Positions 25,549 to 33,916 of a DNA stretch of 64,000 bases are shown here, piece by piece. The position numbers were made by a program, and so were the translations under genes. How positions within the stretch are numbered: position 1 is the stretch's first letter; each line of letters begins with the position of its first letter. Source of the DNA: Marvinbryantia formatexigens (GTDB taxonomy: Bacteria; Bacillota; Clostridia; Oscillospirales; Ruminococcaceae); contig JAETPU010000002.1 in the NCBI GenBank assembly GCA_021771035.1, positions 1-64,000 on the forward strand, read 5' to 3'. The notes beneath the pieces were generated by a model. That model was not told the DNA's origin and made no database searches. It worked only from the letters and a program-made list of their open reading frames with translations.

Positions 25549-25679
25549 GGCAAAAATCCAGACGCGTACCGGAATGAAAGGCCCATCCCGCCCATACAGA
25601 TGGGAAGAGGAGGCCACAAGGCGGGGAATTGCCTCATTCTCAGAATGTTCTGATTTTCGACATTGTTTCTTAAAAATCG

Positions 25680-25708
25680 TTGCTTTTTTACTTGGATTCT
25701 ACTATACT
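25680..25708 (+). promoter_or_regulatory. sigma-A promoter for the Pro/Gln-tailed membrane protein
   Basis: TTGCTT (25680-25685), a 17-nt spacer and TATACT (25703-25708), 38 bp before the ATG at 25746. Confidence 0.65.
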
Positions 25709-25745
25709 AAAATAAACCAATTAATTCTTAAAAGGAGTGTTTTTG

Positions 25746-26255
25746 ATGCAAAAGGGAAAGTATGGAATTTGCCTGTCCTTTTATGCGGTATTAGGGCTTG
25801 TCCTGGCATTTTTGGGACAGACTACGCTGTGTGCTCTTCTGCTGGGCTTTGTAATCCTGGCGGAAAAGGATGAGTGGGCCTCCCGCCAGGTGATGCAGTC
25901 ATTTTTCCTGGTGCTGTTCACCTCTACCATCAGCCGTGTATTGAATCTCATCAACATTTTTGGAGGCGTCCCTGTTGTAGGTACGGTTTTCAATACCATT
26001 TTCAATGTTGTGGAGAGCCTGATTTCCATCGCGGTTCTGGTATTCATTATCATTGCACTGACCCGTGTGGTAAAGGGCCACGATTCCGGCATTCCGGTTC
26101 TCTCCAAGCTGGCCGGCCGTGCATTTGGCCTTGTTGAGCGCCGGGTGTACACACAGGCGCCGCCGAGAGCTCCTCAGCAGCCCCCTGTTATGCCCCAGCA
26201 GCCGCAGACACCCCCTCAGCAGCCCCAGACCCCTCCCCAGAATCCCCAGCAGTAA
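25746..26255 (+). CDS. membrane protein with Pro/Gln-rich cytoplasmic tail, function unknown
   Basis: A 169-aa protein from the ATG at 25746 (AAAGGAG, 8 nt). About four hydrophobic segments are visible in residues 5-110, followed by a basic stretch (LVERRVYTQAPP). The tail is then built from repeats of PQQPQTPPQ over the last 35 residues. I do not recognise the family; small four-helix membrane proteins with a disordered tail are common in Clostridia. It is monocistronic, with its own promoter and terminator. Confidence 0.8.
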   Translation: MQKGKYGICLSFYAVLGLVLAFLGQTTLCALLLGFVILAEKDEWASRQVMQSFFLVLFTSTISRVLNLINIFGGVPVVGTVFNTIFNVVESLISIAVLVFIIIALTRVVKGHDSGIPVLSKLAGRAFGLVERRVYTQAPPRAPQQPPVMPQQPQTPPQQPQTPPQNPQQ

Positions 26256-26315
26256 GCAGAGTACGTTAGGCTATACTGCGGATCAACGGAGGACAGCGGC
26301 CTTATAAAAACTGAT

Positions 26316-26356
26316 AAACCCCCATCAAAACGGATTTGTGTTTTGGTGGGGGTTTT
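26316..26356 (+). terminator. intrinsic terminator after the Pro/Gln-tailed membrane protein
   Basis: AAACCCCCATCAAAAC pairs with GTTTTGGTGGGGGTTT (26340-26355), a 16-bp stem with GU/AU content at the base, followed by TG. It lies 60 bp after the stop. The rest of 26357-26725 is non-coding, with one more GC-rich hairpin at 26650-26676 next to the end of the minus-strand gene. Confidence 0.82.
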
Positions 26357-26725
26357 GTACGTGTGCCCATGCAAAACGGGCTCTCCCGGTTTATGGGAGA
26401 AAGGGGCGTGCATATTTGGATCCGAATGCAGCACGTGAAGTGCGGCACTCAGAAGTGACGTGCGGCCCTAAACTGAGCGGCCGGCTTGTATCATTCCTTT
26501 TAAAGAGCCTTACCCTGTCTGAGATCCTCAATTTAGGTTTGCTGACCCTGCAGGCGCAATTTTTCGTTTTTTCCGGAAAAAGCTATGAAGACGGGAGAAA
26601 AACGGGCTGTCAGCGAAAGAGCCGCCCATCGAGTGTATCTATCCAATGAAAGCCCCCGGCAAACGCCGGGGGCTCTCATTATATCCTTTATAACTATGGA
26701 ACCGGGCCGGGGGAAGACGGGGCGG

Positions 26726-27568
26726 CTACAGCAGGACCCCGGTTTCGTCCGCCAGCTGGCGGACCTTCTGCGTTGAGGCACAATAGGCCGCCTCATCCGG
26801 GAGATGCTCCAGCATTACCGGGAGATCCGCGTCCAGCTTTGCCAGCTCGCTCAGCAGGGTGGGGTAGGAAAGGTTTCCCATTCCGATTGGCACCTCCTGG
26901 AACTGGACCGTCACCGGATCCGGGCTGAGCAGCAGATCCTTGAGGTGCACGGATACTATCCGGTTTCCCAGCATGGGGATGATCCGTTTGAGCCACTGGG
27001 CGTTTTTGTAGTACAGCCGCGGGCTGTTGATACAGTTGCAGGGATCCAGGTGAACCCGGACGCGAGCGTCTCCCACAGCGTCCAAAAAACGCAGGTACTC
27101 CTCAGGGGAATCCAGGAAGCTGTAAGGCATGATCTCAAAGGAGAGAGTGGTGTGCTTGGGGTTCACAGTGTGCAGAACCCGGCGGGCCACCTGGACTCCC
27201 TGGTCAAAAAAATCAGGGGCATAGTTGCCCGCGTGCGGGCCATACCAATTTTGATCGCACCTTGTACCCAGGATACTCACGCAGGTGGCGGCGCCCAGCT
27301 CGTCGGCCAGGGCCAGCTGCCGGGTGAGGTACTCGATACTGCGGGACGCCGTCTGCTCATCCAGGGACAGGGGGTTGCTGCCCCAGGCCCCCACCTCGGC
27401 CAGACGGATATCCCGCTTTTCCAGGGCCTGCCGGAACAGACGGTTCTGGGGATCCCCGGCCGAAAGCTCAGACGGGCAGTAGGCGCTGCGGTAGCCGCAT
27501 TGTGCGTGGCGCAGCGCAAAGAGCTCAGGGTCGCCGTCCCAACGGTAAACACTTCCTCCCAAACGCAT
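26726..27568 (-). CDS. sugar phosphate isomerase/epimerase (AP endonuclease 2-like TIM barrel)
   Basis: A 280-aa protein of the xylose isomerase-like TIM-barrel superfamily. Metal-ligand positions are seen at LSFEIMPYSFL (Glu), RVHLDPCNCIN (Asp/His strand), VSVHLKDLLL (His/Asp) and PVMLEHL (Glu). It could be an epimerase or isomerase of a sugar or polyol; the substrate cannot be told and no sugar transport genes are adjacent. A GC-rich hairpin (26650-26676) lies just beyond its stop. Confidence 0.82.
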   Translation of the reverse strand: MRLGGSVYRWDGDPELFALRHAQCGYRSAYCPSELSAGDPQNRLFRQALEKRDIRLAEVGAWGSNPLSLDEQTASRSIEYLTRQLALADELGAATCVSILGTRCDQNWYGPHAGNYAPDFFDQGVQVARRVLHTVNPKHTTLSFEIMPYSFLDSPEEYLRFLDAVGDARVRVHLDPCNCINSPRLYYKNAQWLKRIIPMLGNRIVSVHLKDLLLSPDPVTVQFQEVPIGMGNLSYPTLLSELAKLDADLPVMLEHLPDEAAYCASTQKVRQLADETGVLL

Positions 27569-27813
27569 GGAAATACTCCCTTCTCATGGTGCCGTATCTC
27601 CACAGTCCCGCAAAACAAACGGCCTGCAGCGCGATGGGCACCGCGTCTCGGTTTCAAGGCTTCCTTGTGAATCGTTCAAAACTAAGATTCTTGGCAGAAG
27701 CCGCGAGGTTCTTTTTTTGGCTGGCTGCTTGCCAAAGTGCGCTGGATGCCGTCCCCGGGCTGCGGATGGATCTCCATTTTAAGGGGATTCATTGGAAGAA
27801 ACGATGCGCTTCC

Positions 27814-28854
27814 CTATCCGGCGGGTTTGACAGCCACAATCAAATCCCGGTTGATGGCCTGATCCACCCGGTGCTGATAGCCGGTGTAGGGGGATTGGCT
27901 CAACACCTGAAAGCCGTTTTGCTCCAGAGCCTGTGCCGCCTCCTGCCAGCTCAGGGTAAATACGTTAAAGGAAAGTACCGCTGCGGCCCGGGCTTTCAGG
28001 ACGTCGAACCATCCGGGAAGGGCTTCCAGGAGCAATTCCAATGGGCTGCGGCTGAGTTGGGCCCCTTGGGCTCCCTGCCGGCTGGCGTGCTGGACGCCAT
28101 AGGGAAGATCGCAGGCCAGCAGATCACAGGAATTCCTGCGCAGCAGCTGTGCGGTGCTGCGGGTATCGGCATGGGCGAGAGAAACTGACTGGTACTGTTT
28201 GGCCAGATAGTCCTCCTTGCGCGCGGCGGTTTGAAGCTGGATAAATTCCGCCAGCTTTTTGCCGCCGGGAGCGCTGCGTCTTTCCCGGGTAAGCTGGTGC
28301 TTGAAACGGCCCTCCTTGAGGTACCGCACCAGGAAGGTCTGAGTCTCCTGAACCCATTGGGCATTGTGTTCAATGCCGATGACGTCCATGCCCCGGACCA
28401 TTCCCTCATAGAGGGTAGTTCCCTTGCCGCACATGGGGTCCAGCAGCTTCTTTGTGGCTGCGGGAGTTTTGCAGGCGCTGCAGGCCAGATTGACCATCAG
28501 GCGGGTGAATTGTTCGTTGGTCTTGCCGGTGTAGCGCAGGATATGGCATAGATCCTCCGGAAAGGTGTGGAATTCCGGAACGTCTGCCGGACGAAGCAGC
28601 CCGCCCTCGTGTACCTCAAAGAGCGCATAGAAGAACGAGCAGGTGCGAACAGCCTGCAGGGCGTCCTCGCACAGGGGCTCGGGAGTTTGAAAGTATACGG
28701 CAGGCGGCAGCCCTTCACAGGATGCCTGCGTATATTGCGGCTCAACGCCTCGTGCGCCTAAAACGGCGGTCAGTTCCTGCTGGGCGATGCACAGGGCGTA
28801 GGAGAAATAAATCCGGTTATGGCCGGGATTGGCCAGAATGGCGTATTGGGTCAT
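27814..28854 (-). CDS. TRM11-like SAM-dependent RNA methyltransferase
   Basis: A 346-aa protein from the ATG at 28854 (AAAGGA upstream). The N-terminal half has no catalytic motif (possible substrate-binding domain). From about residue 150 there is a Rossmann methyltransferase: KKLLDPMCGKGTTLYEGMVR (SAM loop), VIGIEHNAQWVQE, and LLACDLPYGVQH, a DPPY-type catalytic motif for exocyclic amine methylation. The pattern DPMCGKGT and DLPYG is close to the TRM11/THUMP-type tRNA m2G methyltransferases. The exact RNA target is not known. Confidence 0.8.
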   Translation of the reverse strand: MTQYAILANPGHNRIYFSYALCIAQQELTAVLGARGVEPQYTQASCEGLPPAVYFQTPEPLCEDALQAVRTCSFFYALFEVHEGGLLRPADVPEFHTFPEDLCHILRYTGKTNEQFTRLMVNLACSACKTPAATKKLLDPMCGKGTTLYEGMVRGMDVIGIEHNAQWVQETQTFLVRYLKEGRFKHQLTRERRSAPGGKKLAEFIQLQTAARKEDYLAKQYQSVSLAHADTRSTAQLLRRNSCDLLACDLPYGVQHASRQGAQGAQLSRSPLELLLEALPGWFDVLKARAAAVLSFNVFTLSWQEAAQALEQNGFQVLSQSPYTGYQHRVDQAINRDLIVAVKPAG

Positions 28855-29040
28855 GGTAAAATCCTTTCTGAATCGAAATACCACGGCTTCGGCGTGCCGC
28901 AAAATGGGCATAGAACCTGGATGTTTTTGGACTCGTGAACATTGTAGCATGATTCGGTTGGGAAGAAAAGAGAGGGCCGGCTGTGTGTCTGAAAAATCTG
29001 AAAATTCATTGGAAAACCTGACATTTTGTGAAAAATGAGA

Positions 29041-29084
29041 AACAATAATGGAGGCGGCTTATAAACCGCCCCCATTATTGTTTT
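29041..29084 (+). promoter_or_regulatory. leader hairpin before the serine recombinase gene
   Basis: AACAATAATGG...GGCGG pairs with CCGCC...CCATTATTG, with one bulged position on each side, followed by TTTTATATG. It is terminator-like and lies 28 bp upstream of the recombinase start with no plus-strand gene before it, so it may attenuate recombinase expression. Confidence 0.5.
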
Positions 29085-29111
29085 ATATGACCGGGATTAG
29101 GAGGAATTATG

Positions 29112-29705
29112 ATGCAAAAGTACGGTTATATTCGCGTTTCAGCCAAGGATCAGAACACGGATCGGCAGTTTGCGGCGTTGGAGGTCTATGAGATCCCAGA
29201 AAAGAATCTATTTGTGGATAAACAATCGGGCAAGGATTTTAACCGTCCGGCATATCACCGGCTCGTCCGGCGGATAAAGCCCGGTGATCTTCTGATTGTC
29301 AAGTCCATCGACAGGCTGGGCAGAAATTATGATGAGATTATCCGGCAGTGGCAGATCCTCACAAAGGAAAAGGGGTGCGATGTGCAGGTGGTGGATATGC
29401 CGCTGTTGGATACCACGAAGAGCAAGGATATCCTGGGAACCTTTATCGCGGATTTGGTATTGCAGATTCTGAGCTACTGCGCCCATACGGAGCGGGAAAA
29501 CATCCGGCAGAGGCAGGCGGAGGGGATTGCGGCGGCAAAGGCAAAGGGAATTCACTTCGGCAGGCCCCAGCTGCCAATCCCCGAGGACTTTGAGGACGAG
29601 GTTAAACTTTGGAGAAATAAACAGGTATCACAGAGAGAGGCCCTGGAACATCTGAACATGGAACGGTCCCGGTTTTACCGCGTCATTAAGACGCTGGGCA
29701 TCTGA
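29112..29705 (+). CDS. small serine recombinase (resolvase/invertase family)
   Basis: A 197-aa site-specific recombinase. The catalytic Ser is in YGYIRVSAKDQNTDRQ, with LIVKSIDRLGRNYDEI and HTERENIRQRQAEGIAAAKA as the other family motifs, and a C-terminal HTH for site recognition (KQVSQREALEHLNMERSRFY). Two ATG codons occur in tandem; the second (29112) has the better spacing to TAGGAGG. It is not part of a recognisable transposon. It lies directly upstream of three GTATAC-centred palindromes and of the exopolysaccharide operon, so it may control that locus by DNA rearrangement, as Mpi-type recombinases do in other gut bacteria. Confidence 0.9.
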   Translation: MQKYGYIRVSAKDQNTDRQFAALEVYEIPEKNLFVDKQSGKDFNRPAYHRLVRRIKPGDLLIVKSIDRLGRNYDEIIRQWQILTKEKGCDVQVVDMPLLDTTKSKDILGTFIADLVLQILSYCAHTERENIRQRQAEGIAAAKAKGIHFGRPQLPIPEDFEDEVKLWRNKQVSQREALEHLNMERSRFYRVIKTLGI

Positions 29706-29729
29706 CCCGGAGCACCAAATTGGAAGTTC

Positions 29730-29753
29730 TTTCATATTGTATACTTTTTGAAA
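29730..29753. repeat. GTATAC-centred palindrome, site 1
   Basis: TTTCA...GTATAC...TGAAA, symmetric about 29741/29742, 25 bp after the recombinase stop. It is the weakest of the three sites. Confidence 0.45.
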
Positions 29754-29862
29754 ATAAAAAAAAGCCCACGTTTTTCTCTCTTTTCTACAAATCGAAAAGA
29801 AGAAAAAGAAGGTTTTTTGGATGAGGCGTGAAGCAAATCCAGATATGTATGGAAGATCCTTC

Positions 29863-29892
29863 AAGTCGTAAAAAGTATACCTTTTACGACTT
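29863..29892. repeat. GTATAC-centred palindrome, site 2, overlapping the operon promoter
   Basis: AAGTCGTAAAA and TTTTACGACTT are perfect 11-bp arms around AGTATACC. The size and symmetry fit a serine-recombinase crossover site or a regulator operator. The right arm overlaps the first two bases of the -35 box at 29891. Confidence 0.7.
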
Positions 29893-29919
29893 GTAAAACG
29901 GGTCGGATTTTGCTATTAT
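29891..29919 (+). promoter_or_regulatory. promoter of the exopolysaccharide operon
   Basis: TTGTAA (29891-29896), a 17-nt spacer and TATTAT (29914-29919), with TG one base before the -10 (TGCTATTAT), an extended -10. It lies about 170 bp before the LCP gene, the first gene of the operon. Confidence 0.65.
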
Positions 29920-29991
29920 ATATTACATATGTGTGATGTTTTTTGAGGATTTTTATCGAATTTCAAATAGAAAAATTGGAGATTTGCCCTA

Positions 29992-30015
29992 TTTTATAAG
30001 GTATACCTTGTAAAA
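29992..30015. repeat. GTATAC-centred palindrome, site 3
   Basis: TTTTATAAG-GTATAC-CTTGTAAAA, arms matching at 8 of 9 positions. It lies within the 5' leader of the operon, 126 bp from site 2 centre to centre; site 1 to site 2 is 136 bp. Confidence 0.6.
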
Positions 30016-30086
30016 CCAGACATTTTGTCGGCGGGCAAAGCCCGGTATGCAGCTCCCTCTCAGAAACAGAAAGGCAGTGATACTTT

Positions 30087-31148
30087 TTGAGTAGAAGTGA
30101 TATGGAACCGAACAAAGATTCTAGGTTTGTGGCAAGGCAGAAAAAACGCCGGCGCAGGAAAAAGGGATGGTCCGGTATGAAGAAGCTGGGCGTCACCCTC
30201 TTGGTGGTGCTGTGTGTTCTGCTGACCTTTGTAGGCGGGTGCTATGCGTATGTGAAATTAACCCTGGGGCAGGTGGACAGGTTCCATCTCTCCGGCAGCG
30301 ACGAGGATTTGGGGATTTCCAGTGAAATTGCCCAGCGGTATAAAAATGTGGATGTCATCAATATCGCCATGTTTGGAGTGGACACCCGGGAAAATGACGA
30401 TAGCGGCCGTTCCGATGTGCTGATGATATTGTCTCTGGATAAGGTTCACAACAAAATTAAATTAACCTCTATCGCCCGGGACACCTATGTCCCCATCGAG
30501 GGCCATGGCAAGACCAAAATCAACCATGCCTATATGTACGGCGGACCGGAACTGGCCATCAAAACCCTCAATCAAAACTTTGATCTGAATATACAGGATT
30601 TTGTGACCGTCAATTTCGGCCAGGTGGCGGAGATTATCGACTATGTGGGCGGCGTTACGGTGAATGTCACGGAGGAAGAGCGCCAGGTATCCAATCAGCA
30701 CTTTGTTCCGGAGCTCAACAGGATTGGCATCCCCACGGATCCCATAGAGGAAACAGGGGATGTTCACCTGACGGGCGGCCAGGCGGTGGCCTATGCCCGA
30801 AACCGGTATGTGGGGACGGACATTGCCCGCACCGGGCGGCAGCGGGAGGTGCTGAATGCGCTCTTCGAGGAGGTTAAGACCATGGATGCCACCAAGTATC
30901 CGGGGCTTATCAGCATTGTGCTGTCCAACTGCACCACTTCCCTGACAGATGGGGAGATGATGAATATCGGGCTGTGGGCGCTGGCCTCAGGGGCGCAGAT
31001 GTCCGAGACGGTGTTCCCCAACGCGGAGTGCAACGCCAAGGGCGACACCATCGACGGCAACTGGGTGTTTGTCTACGATATTGAAAACGCTACGGAGATC
31101 CTGCACAGATACATCTATGACGATGTTCAGCCCAAAGAGACAAAATAG
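30087..31148 (+). CDS. LytR-CpsA-Psr (LCP) family cell-wall glycopolymer ligase
   Basis: A 353-aa membrane protein: a very basic N-terminus (KKRRRRKKGW), one membrane helix at about residues 32-54, and an extracellular LCP domain. Conserved LCP segments are IAMFGVDTREND, RSDVLMILSLD, KLTSIARDTYVPI and KINHAYMYGG. Family enzymes transfer lipid-linked polymers to peptidoglycan, so this one likely anchors the polysaccharide made by the genes that follow. The TTG at 30087 is assumed; an ATG at 30102 is the alternative. It is the first gene of the operon. Confidence 0.92.
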   Translation: MSRSDMEPNKDSRFVARQKKRRRRKKGWSGMKKLGVTLLVVLCVLLTFVGGCYAYVKLTLGQVDRFHLSGSDEDLGISSEIAQRYKNVDVINIAMFGVDTRENDDSGRSDVLMILSLDKVHNKIKLTSIARDTYVPIEGHGKTKINHAYMYGGPELAIKTLNQNFDLNIQDFVTVNFGQVAEIIDYVGGVTVNVTEEERQVSNQHFVPELNRIGIPTDPIEETGDVHLTGGQAVAYARNRYVGTDIARTGRQREVLNALFEEVKTMDATKYPGLISIVLSNCTTSLTDGEMMNIGLWALASGAQMSETVFPNAECNAKGDTIDGNWVFVYDIENATEILHRYIYDDVQPKETK

Positions 31149-31220
31149 GGCGGTTTGCAAAGCCGGCAGGTTCACAGTGGACGGATACCAATTGGACTAT
31201 CGGGAAATTTGGGGGTAAAT

Positions 31221-33194
31221 GTGTTGGAGAGGCAAGTGGATTTGTTTGTGTCCGGCAGGCTCTGCCTGTTTGGGGAGCATTCCGACTGGGCTGGGCGGCA
31301 CCGGTCTGTCAATTCGGAGATTGCGGTAGGGCGCGCTATTGTCACGGGAATCAACCAGGGGATTCGCGGCAATGCCAGGCGTTCCAAGGATTTTTGCGTC
31401 AGTACGCTGACGCCCCAGGGAGAACGGGTGGAGTTTCGCTGTGAAATGAAGCCTCAGACACTCAAGGAATATGCACAGAGCGACAGCTACTTTTCCTATG
31501 CCTGTGGAGTGGCCGCCTATTTCTGTGACTACTACCGCACAGAAGGGCTTACCCTCTATGTTCAGGAGGTGACCCTTCCTATTAAGAAGGGCCTGTCCTC
31601 CAGCGCGGCGTTCTGCGTGCTGGTTGCACGGGCCTTCAATCAGCTGTATAAGCTGCATATGAGCATCAATGGTGAAATGTACGCTGCATACCGGGGAGAA
31701 TGCCTGACCCATTCCCGCTGCGGCAGGCTGGATCAGGCCTGCGCCTACGGCGTGAGGCCGGTTTGCATGAGCTTTGACGGAGATGAAATCGAGGTCACAA
31801 AGGTAAAGGTGGGCAGCGATTTTTACTGGGTTTTTGCCGACCTCCACGCCAAAAAGGACACCATCCGCATCCTGGCGGATCTCAACCGGTGCTATCCTTT
31901 TGCGGATAATGAATTGCAAAAGCGGGTTCAGGAGGCACTTGGAGAGGATAATGCGAAGATTGTCGCCAGCGCCATAGAGGCCATAGAGGCTGGTGACGCG
32001 CCCCTGCTGGGAAAGATCATGAGCCTGGCGCAGAAAAACTTCGATGAAAAGGTGGCTCCGGCTTGTCCCAGCCAGCTGACATCGCCGGTTCTGCATCAGG
32101 TGCTTAGGGATCCCACCATACAGGCCCTCTCCTATGGGGGAAAGGGCGTGGGCTCCCAGGGAGACGGCACCATTCAGTTTTTGGCTAAGGATGAGCAGTG
32201 CCAGCAGAAGCTCATTGAGTACCTGGAGGAACAGCTGCATATGACGGCGTTTCCCTTTACGCTTTCCTCCAAACGGCCCATTCGCAAGGCCATCGTGCCG
32301 GTGGCTGGGTTTGGTACCCGGATGTACCCCGCAACCAGATTTATCAAAAAGGCGTTTGTGCCTGTGGTGGATTCGGACGGCTATGCAAAGCCCGCTATTC
32401 TCATTCTGCTGGAGGAACTCCATGCGGCGGGCCTGGAGGAGATTATCCTCATTGTCGGGGAGGATGAACAACAGGCCTATGAGAGCGTTTTCAATGCGGA
32501 TCTCTCGGAGGAGCATATGAGCAAGCTCACCCCCAGGGCCCAGGAATATGAGCGGAAGCTCCAGGAAATCGGAAGAAAACTGCGCTATGTGGTGCAGAAG
32601 GAGCGCCGGGGATTCGGCCATGCGGTTTATCAGGCGGCGCCTCTTCTGCAGCCGGATGAACCGGTGCTGCTCTGCTTAGGGGATCATATCTATCACAGCG
32701 AAGCCAGCGACAGCTGCACGGAGCAGATGATAGCGCTGTATGACCGTACCGGGAAGCTGTCCATCTCCATCAAGGAGATTCCCCTTCAGGATGTGGTGCA
32801 CTATGGCATTGTCAAGGGCAGCTTTGAGAGCGACCGGCAGCGCCACATGGTAGTGGAGGATATGGTGGAGAAACCCTCTGAGGAATTCGCGCAGGAACAC
32901 CTGGGAGTGCTGGGAAATGACCAATATCACCACTATTATTCCACCTTCGGCGAATATGTGCTCACTCCCGCTGTGTTTGAAGAACTCAAACGGGAGATTG
33001 AGGATAGTTCTGCCCAGGATGGTGAAATTCAGCTGACAACAGCGCTGCAGAGCGTGTGCAAAAAAGATGGGATGGCAGCTGTACTAATTGACGGCATGAG
33101 CTATGACGTGGGAATTCCGGAGGCCTATAAACGTACCGTATCCCAGTTTGGTAAGGTATTTGAAAGCGAGGAAACTAAAGTATGGAAAATATGA
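31221..33194 (+). CDS. bifunctional GHMP sugar kinase / UTP-sugar-1-phosphate uridylyltransferase fusion
   Basis: A 657-aa two-enzyme protein. Residues 1 to about 350 are a GHMP kinase related to galactokinase: VSGRLCLFGEHSDWAG, then PIKKGLSSSAAFCVLVARAF (ATP loop), GRLDQACAYG, and a C-terminal GGKGVGSQGDGTIQF motif. From about residue 355 is a GalU-like nucleotidyltransferase: KAIVPVAGFGTRMYPATRFI, KKAFVPV, a KPAILILLEEL helix, LLCLGDHIY (metal Asp) and YDVGIPEAYKRT. Together these could turn a free sugar into a UDP-sugar by way of sugar-1-phosphate. The start is the GTG at 31221 (GGGGG upstream) or the TTG at 31224. It overlaps the next gene by 13 bp. Confidence 0.88.
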   Translation: MLERQVDLFVSGRLCLFGEHSDWAGRHRSVNSEIAVGRAIVTGINQGIRGNARRSKDFCVSTLTPQGERVEFRCEMKPQTLKEYAQSDSYFSYACGVAAYFCDYYRTEGLTLYVQEVTLPIKKGLSSSAAFCVLVARAFNQLYKLHMSINGEMYAAYRGECLTHSRCGRLDQACAYGVRPVCMSFDGDEIEVTKVKVGSDFYWVFADLHAKKDTIRILADLNRCYPFADNELQKRVQEALGEDNAKIVASAIEAIEAGDAPLLGKIMSLAQKNFDEKVAPACPSQLTSPVLHQVLRDPTIQALSYGGKGVGSQGDGTIQFLAKDEQCQQKLIEYLEEQLHMTAFPFTLSSKRPIRKAIVPVAGFGTRMYPATRFIKKAFVPVVDSDGYAKPAILILLEELHAAGLEEIILIVGEDEQQAYESVFNADLSEEHMSKLTPRAQEYERKLQEIGRKLRYVVQKERRGFGHAVYQAAPLLQPDEPVLLCLGDHIYHSEASDSCTEQMIALYDRTGKLSISIKEIPLQDVVHYGIVKGSFESDRQRHMVVEDMVEKPSEEFAQEHLGVLGNDQYHHYYSTFGEYVLTPAVFEELKREIEDSSAQDGEIQLTTALQSVCKKDGMAAVLIDGMSYDVGIPEAYKRTVSQFGKVFESEETKVWKI

Positions 33195-33883
33195 ATTCTC
33201 AGGTATTAGAACGGGAACTTCCTTTTGCAGGGGATGAAAAGCCCGGCGAAGTTTCACAACAGGATGGGATGGCGCGTTCTGGACTCTATCGTGTTTGCAA
33301 ACGTGCTTTTGATATAGTTTGTTCCGCGCTTGCCCTGATAATTGCTTCCCCGCTGCTGCTGATTACGGCTGTCTGCATAAAGCTTGAGTCCAAGGGACCG
33401 GCGCTCTTTTGCCAGGAGCGGGTGGGCAAGGATAAGAAAATTTTTCGGATCTATAAATTCCGCAGTATGTGTGTGGATGCGCCAAAACTCCATGAAAAGC
33501 TCAAGGAGCAGGCTGGGGATACCAGCGGATCCTTTAAGCCCAAGGATGATCCCCGTATTACCAAAGTGGGGAAGGTTATCCGTAAGCTGAGTATTGACGA
33601 ACTCCCGCAGCTTTTCAATATCCTCAAGGGAGATATGAGTATTGTGGGCCCGCGGCCCCTTCCCACCTATGAGGCTAAGGATCTTCCCAGCGACTATGAC
33701 GATCGGTTCCGTGTGCTTCCCGGACTCACCTGTACCTGGCAGATCAGCGGAAGAAGTGAGATCTCCTTTGAGCAGCGGATGGAAATGGATGTGGCCTATG
33801 TCAAGGAACGCAGTCTGATAAAGGATTTCGCCTTGATTTTAAAAACGGTACCGGCTGTTTTAACAGGCAGAGGCGCCTATTAA
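33182..33883 (+). CDS. exopolysaccharide initiating sugar-phosphate transferase
   Basis: A 233-aa monotopic phosphoglycosyl transferase (bacterial sugar transferase family). A single hydrophobic segment (about 44-66) is followed by the catalytic core: FRIYKFRSMCVDAP, KLSIDELPQLFNILKGDM (Asp-Glu dyad), SIVGPRPLP and PGLTCTWQISGRSE. It loads the first sugar-1-phosphate onto undecaprenyl phosphate, so it commits to synthesis of the repeat unit. The UDP-galactose/glucose-making neighbours suggest a hexose as first sugar; this is inference. Confidence 0.93.
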   Translation: MENMNSQVLERELPFAGDEKPGEVSQQDGMARSGLYRVCKRAFDIVCSALALIIASPLLLITAVCIKLESKGPALFCQERVGKDKKIFRIYKFRSMCVDAPKLHEKLKEQAGDTSGSFKPKDDPRITKVGKVIRKLSIDELPQLFNILKGDMSIVGPRPLPTYEAKDLPSDYDDRFRVLPGLTCTWQISGRSEISFEQRMEMDVAYVKERSLIKDFALILKTVPAVLTGRGAY

Positions 33884-33916
33884 TCTGTTTAATTTAATTT
33901 TGGGAGAGCTGTTTTC

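Noticed and set aside
29739..30006. Simple invertible promoter flanked by long inverted repeats
   Set aside because: The GTATAC sites are individually palindromic and no long inverted-repeat pair brackets the promoter, so inversion is only one of several options.
31197..32621. 474-codon minus-strand ORF opposite the kinase/uridylyltransferase gene
   Set aside because: It is a shadow of a clear two-domain enzyme on the plus strand, with no motif of its own.
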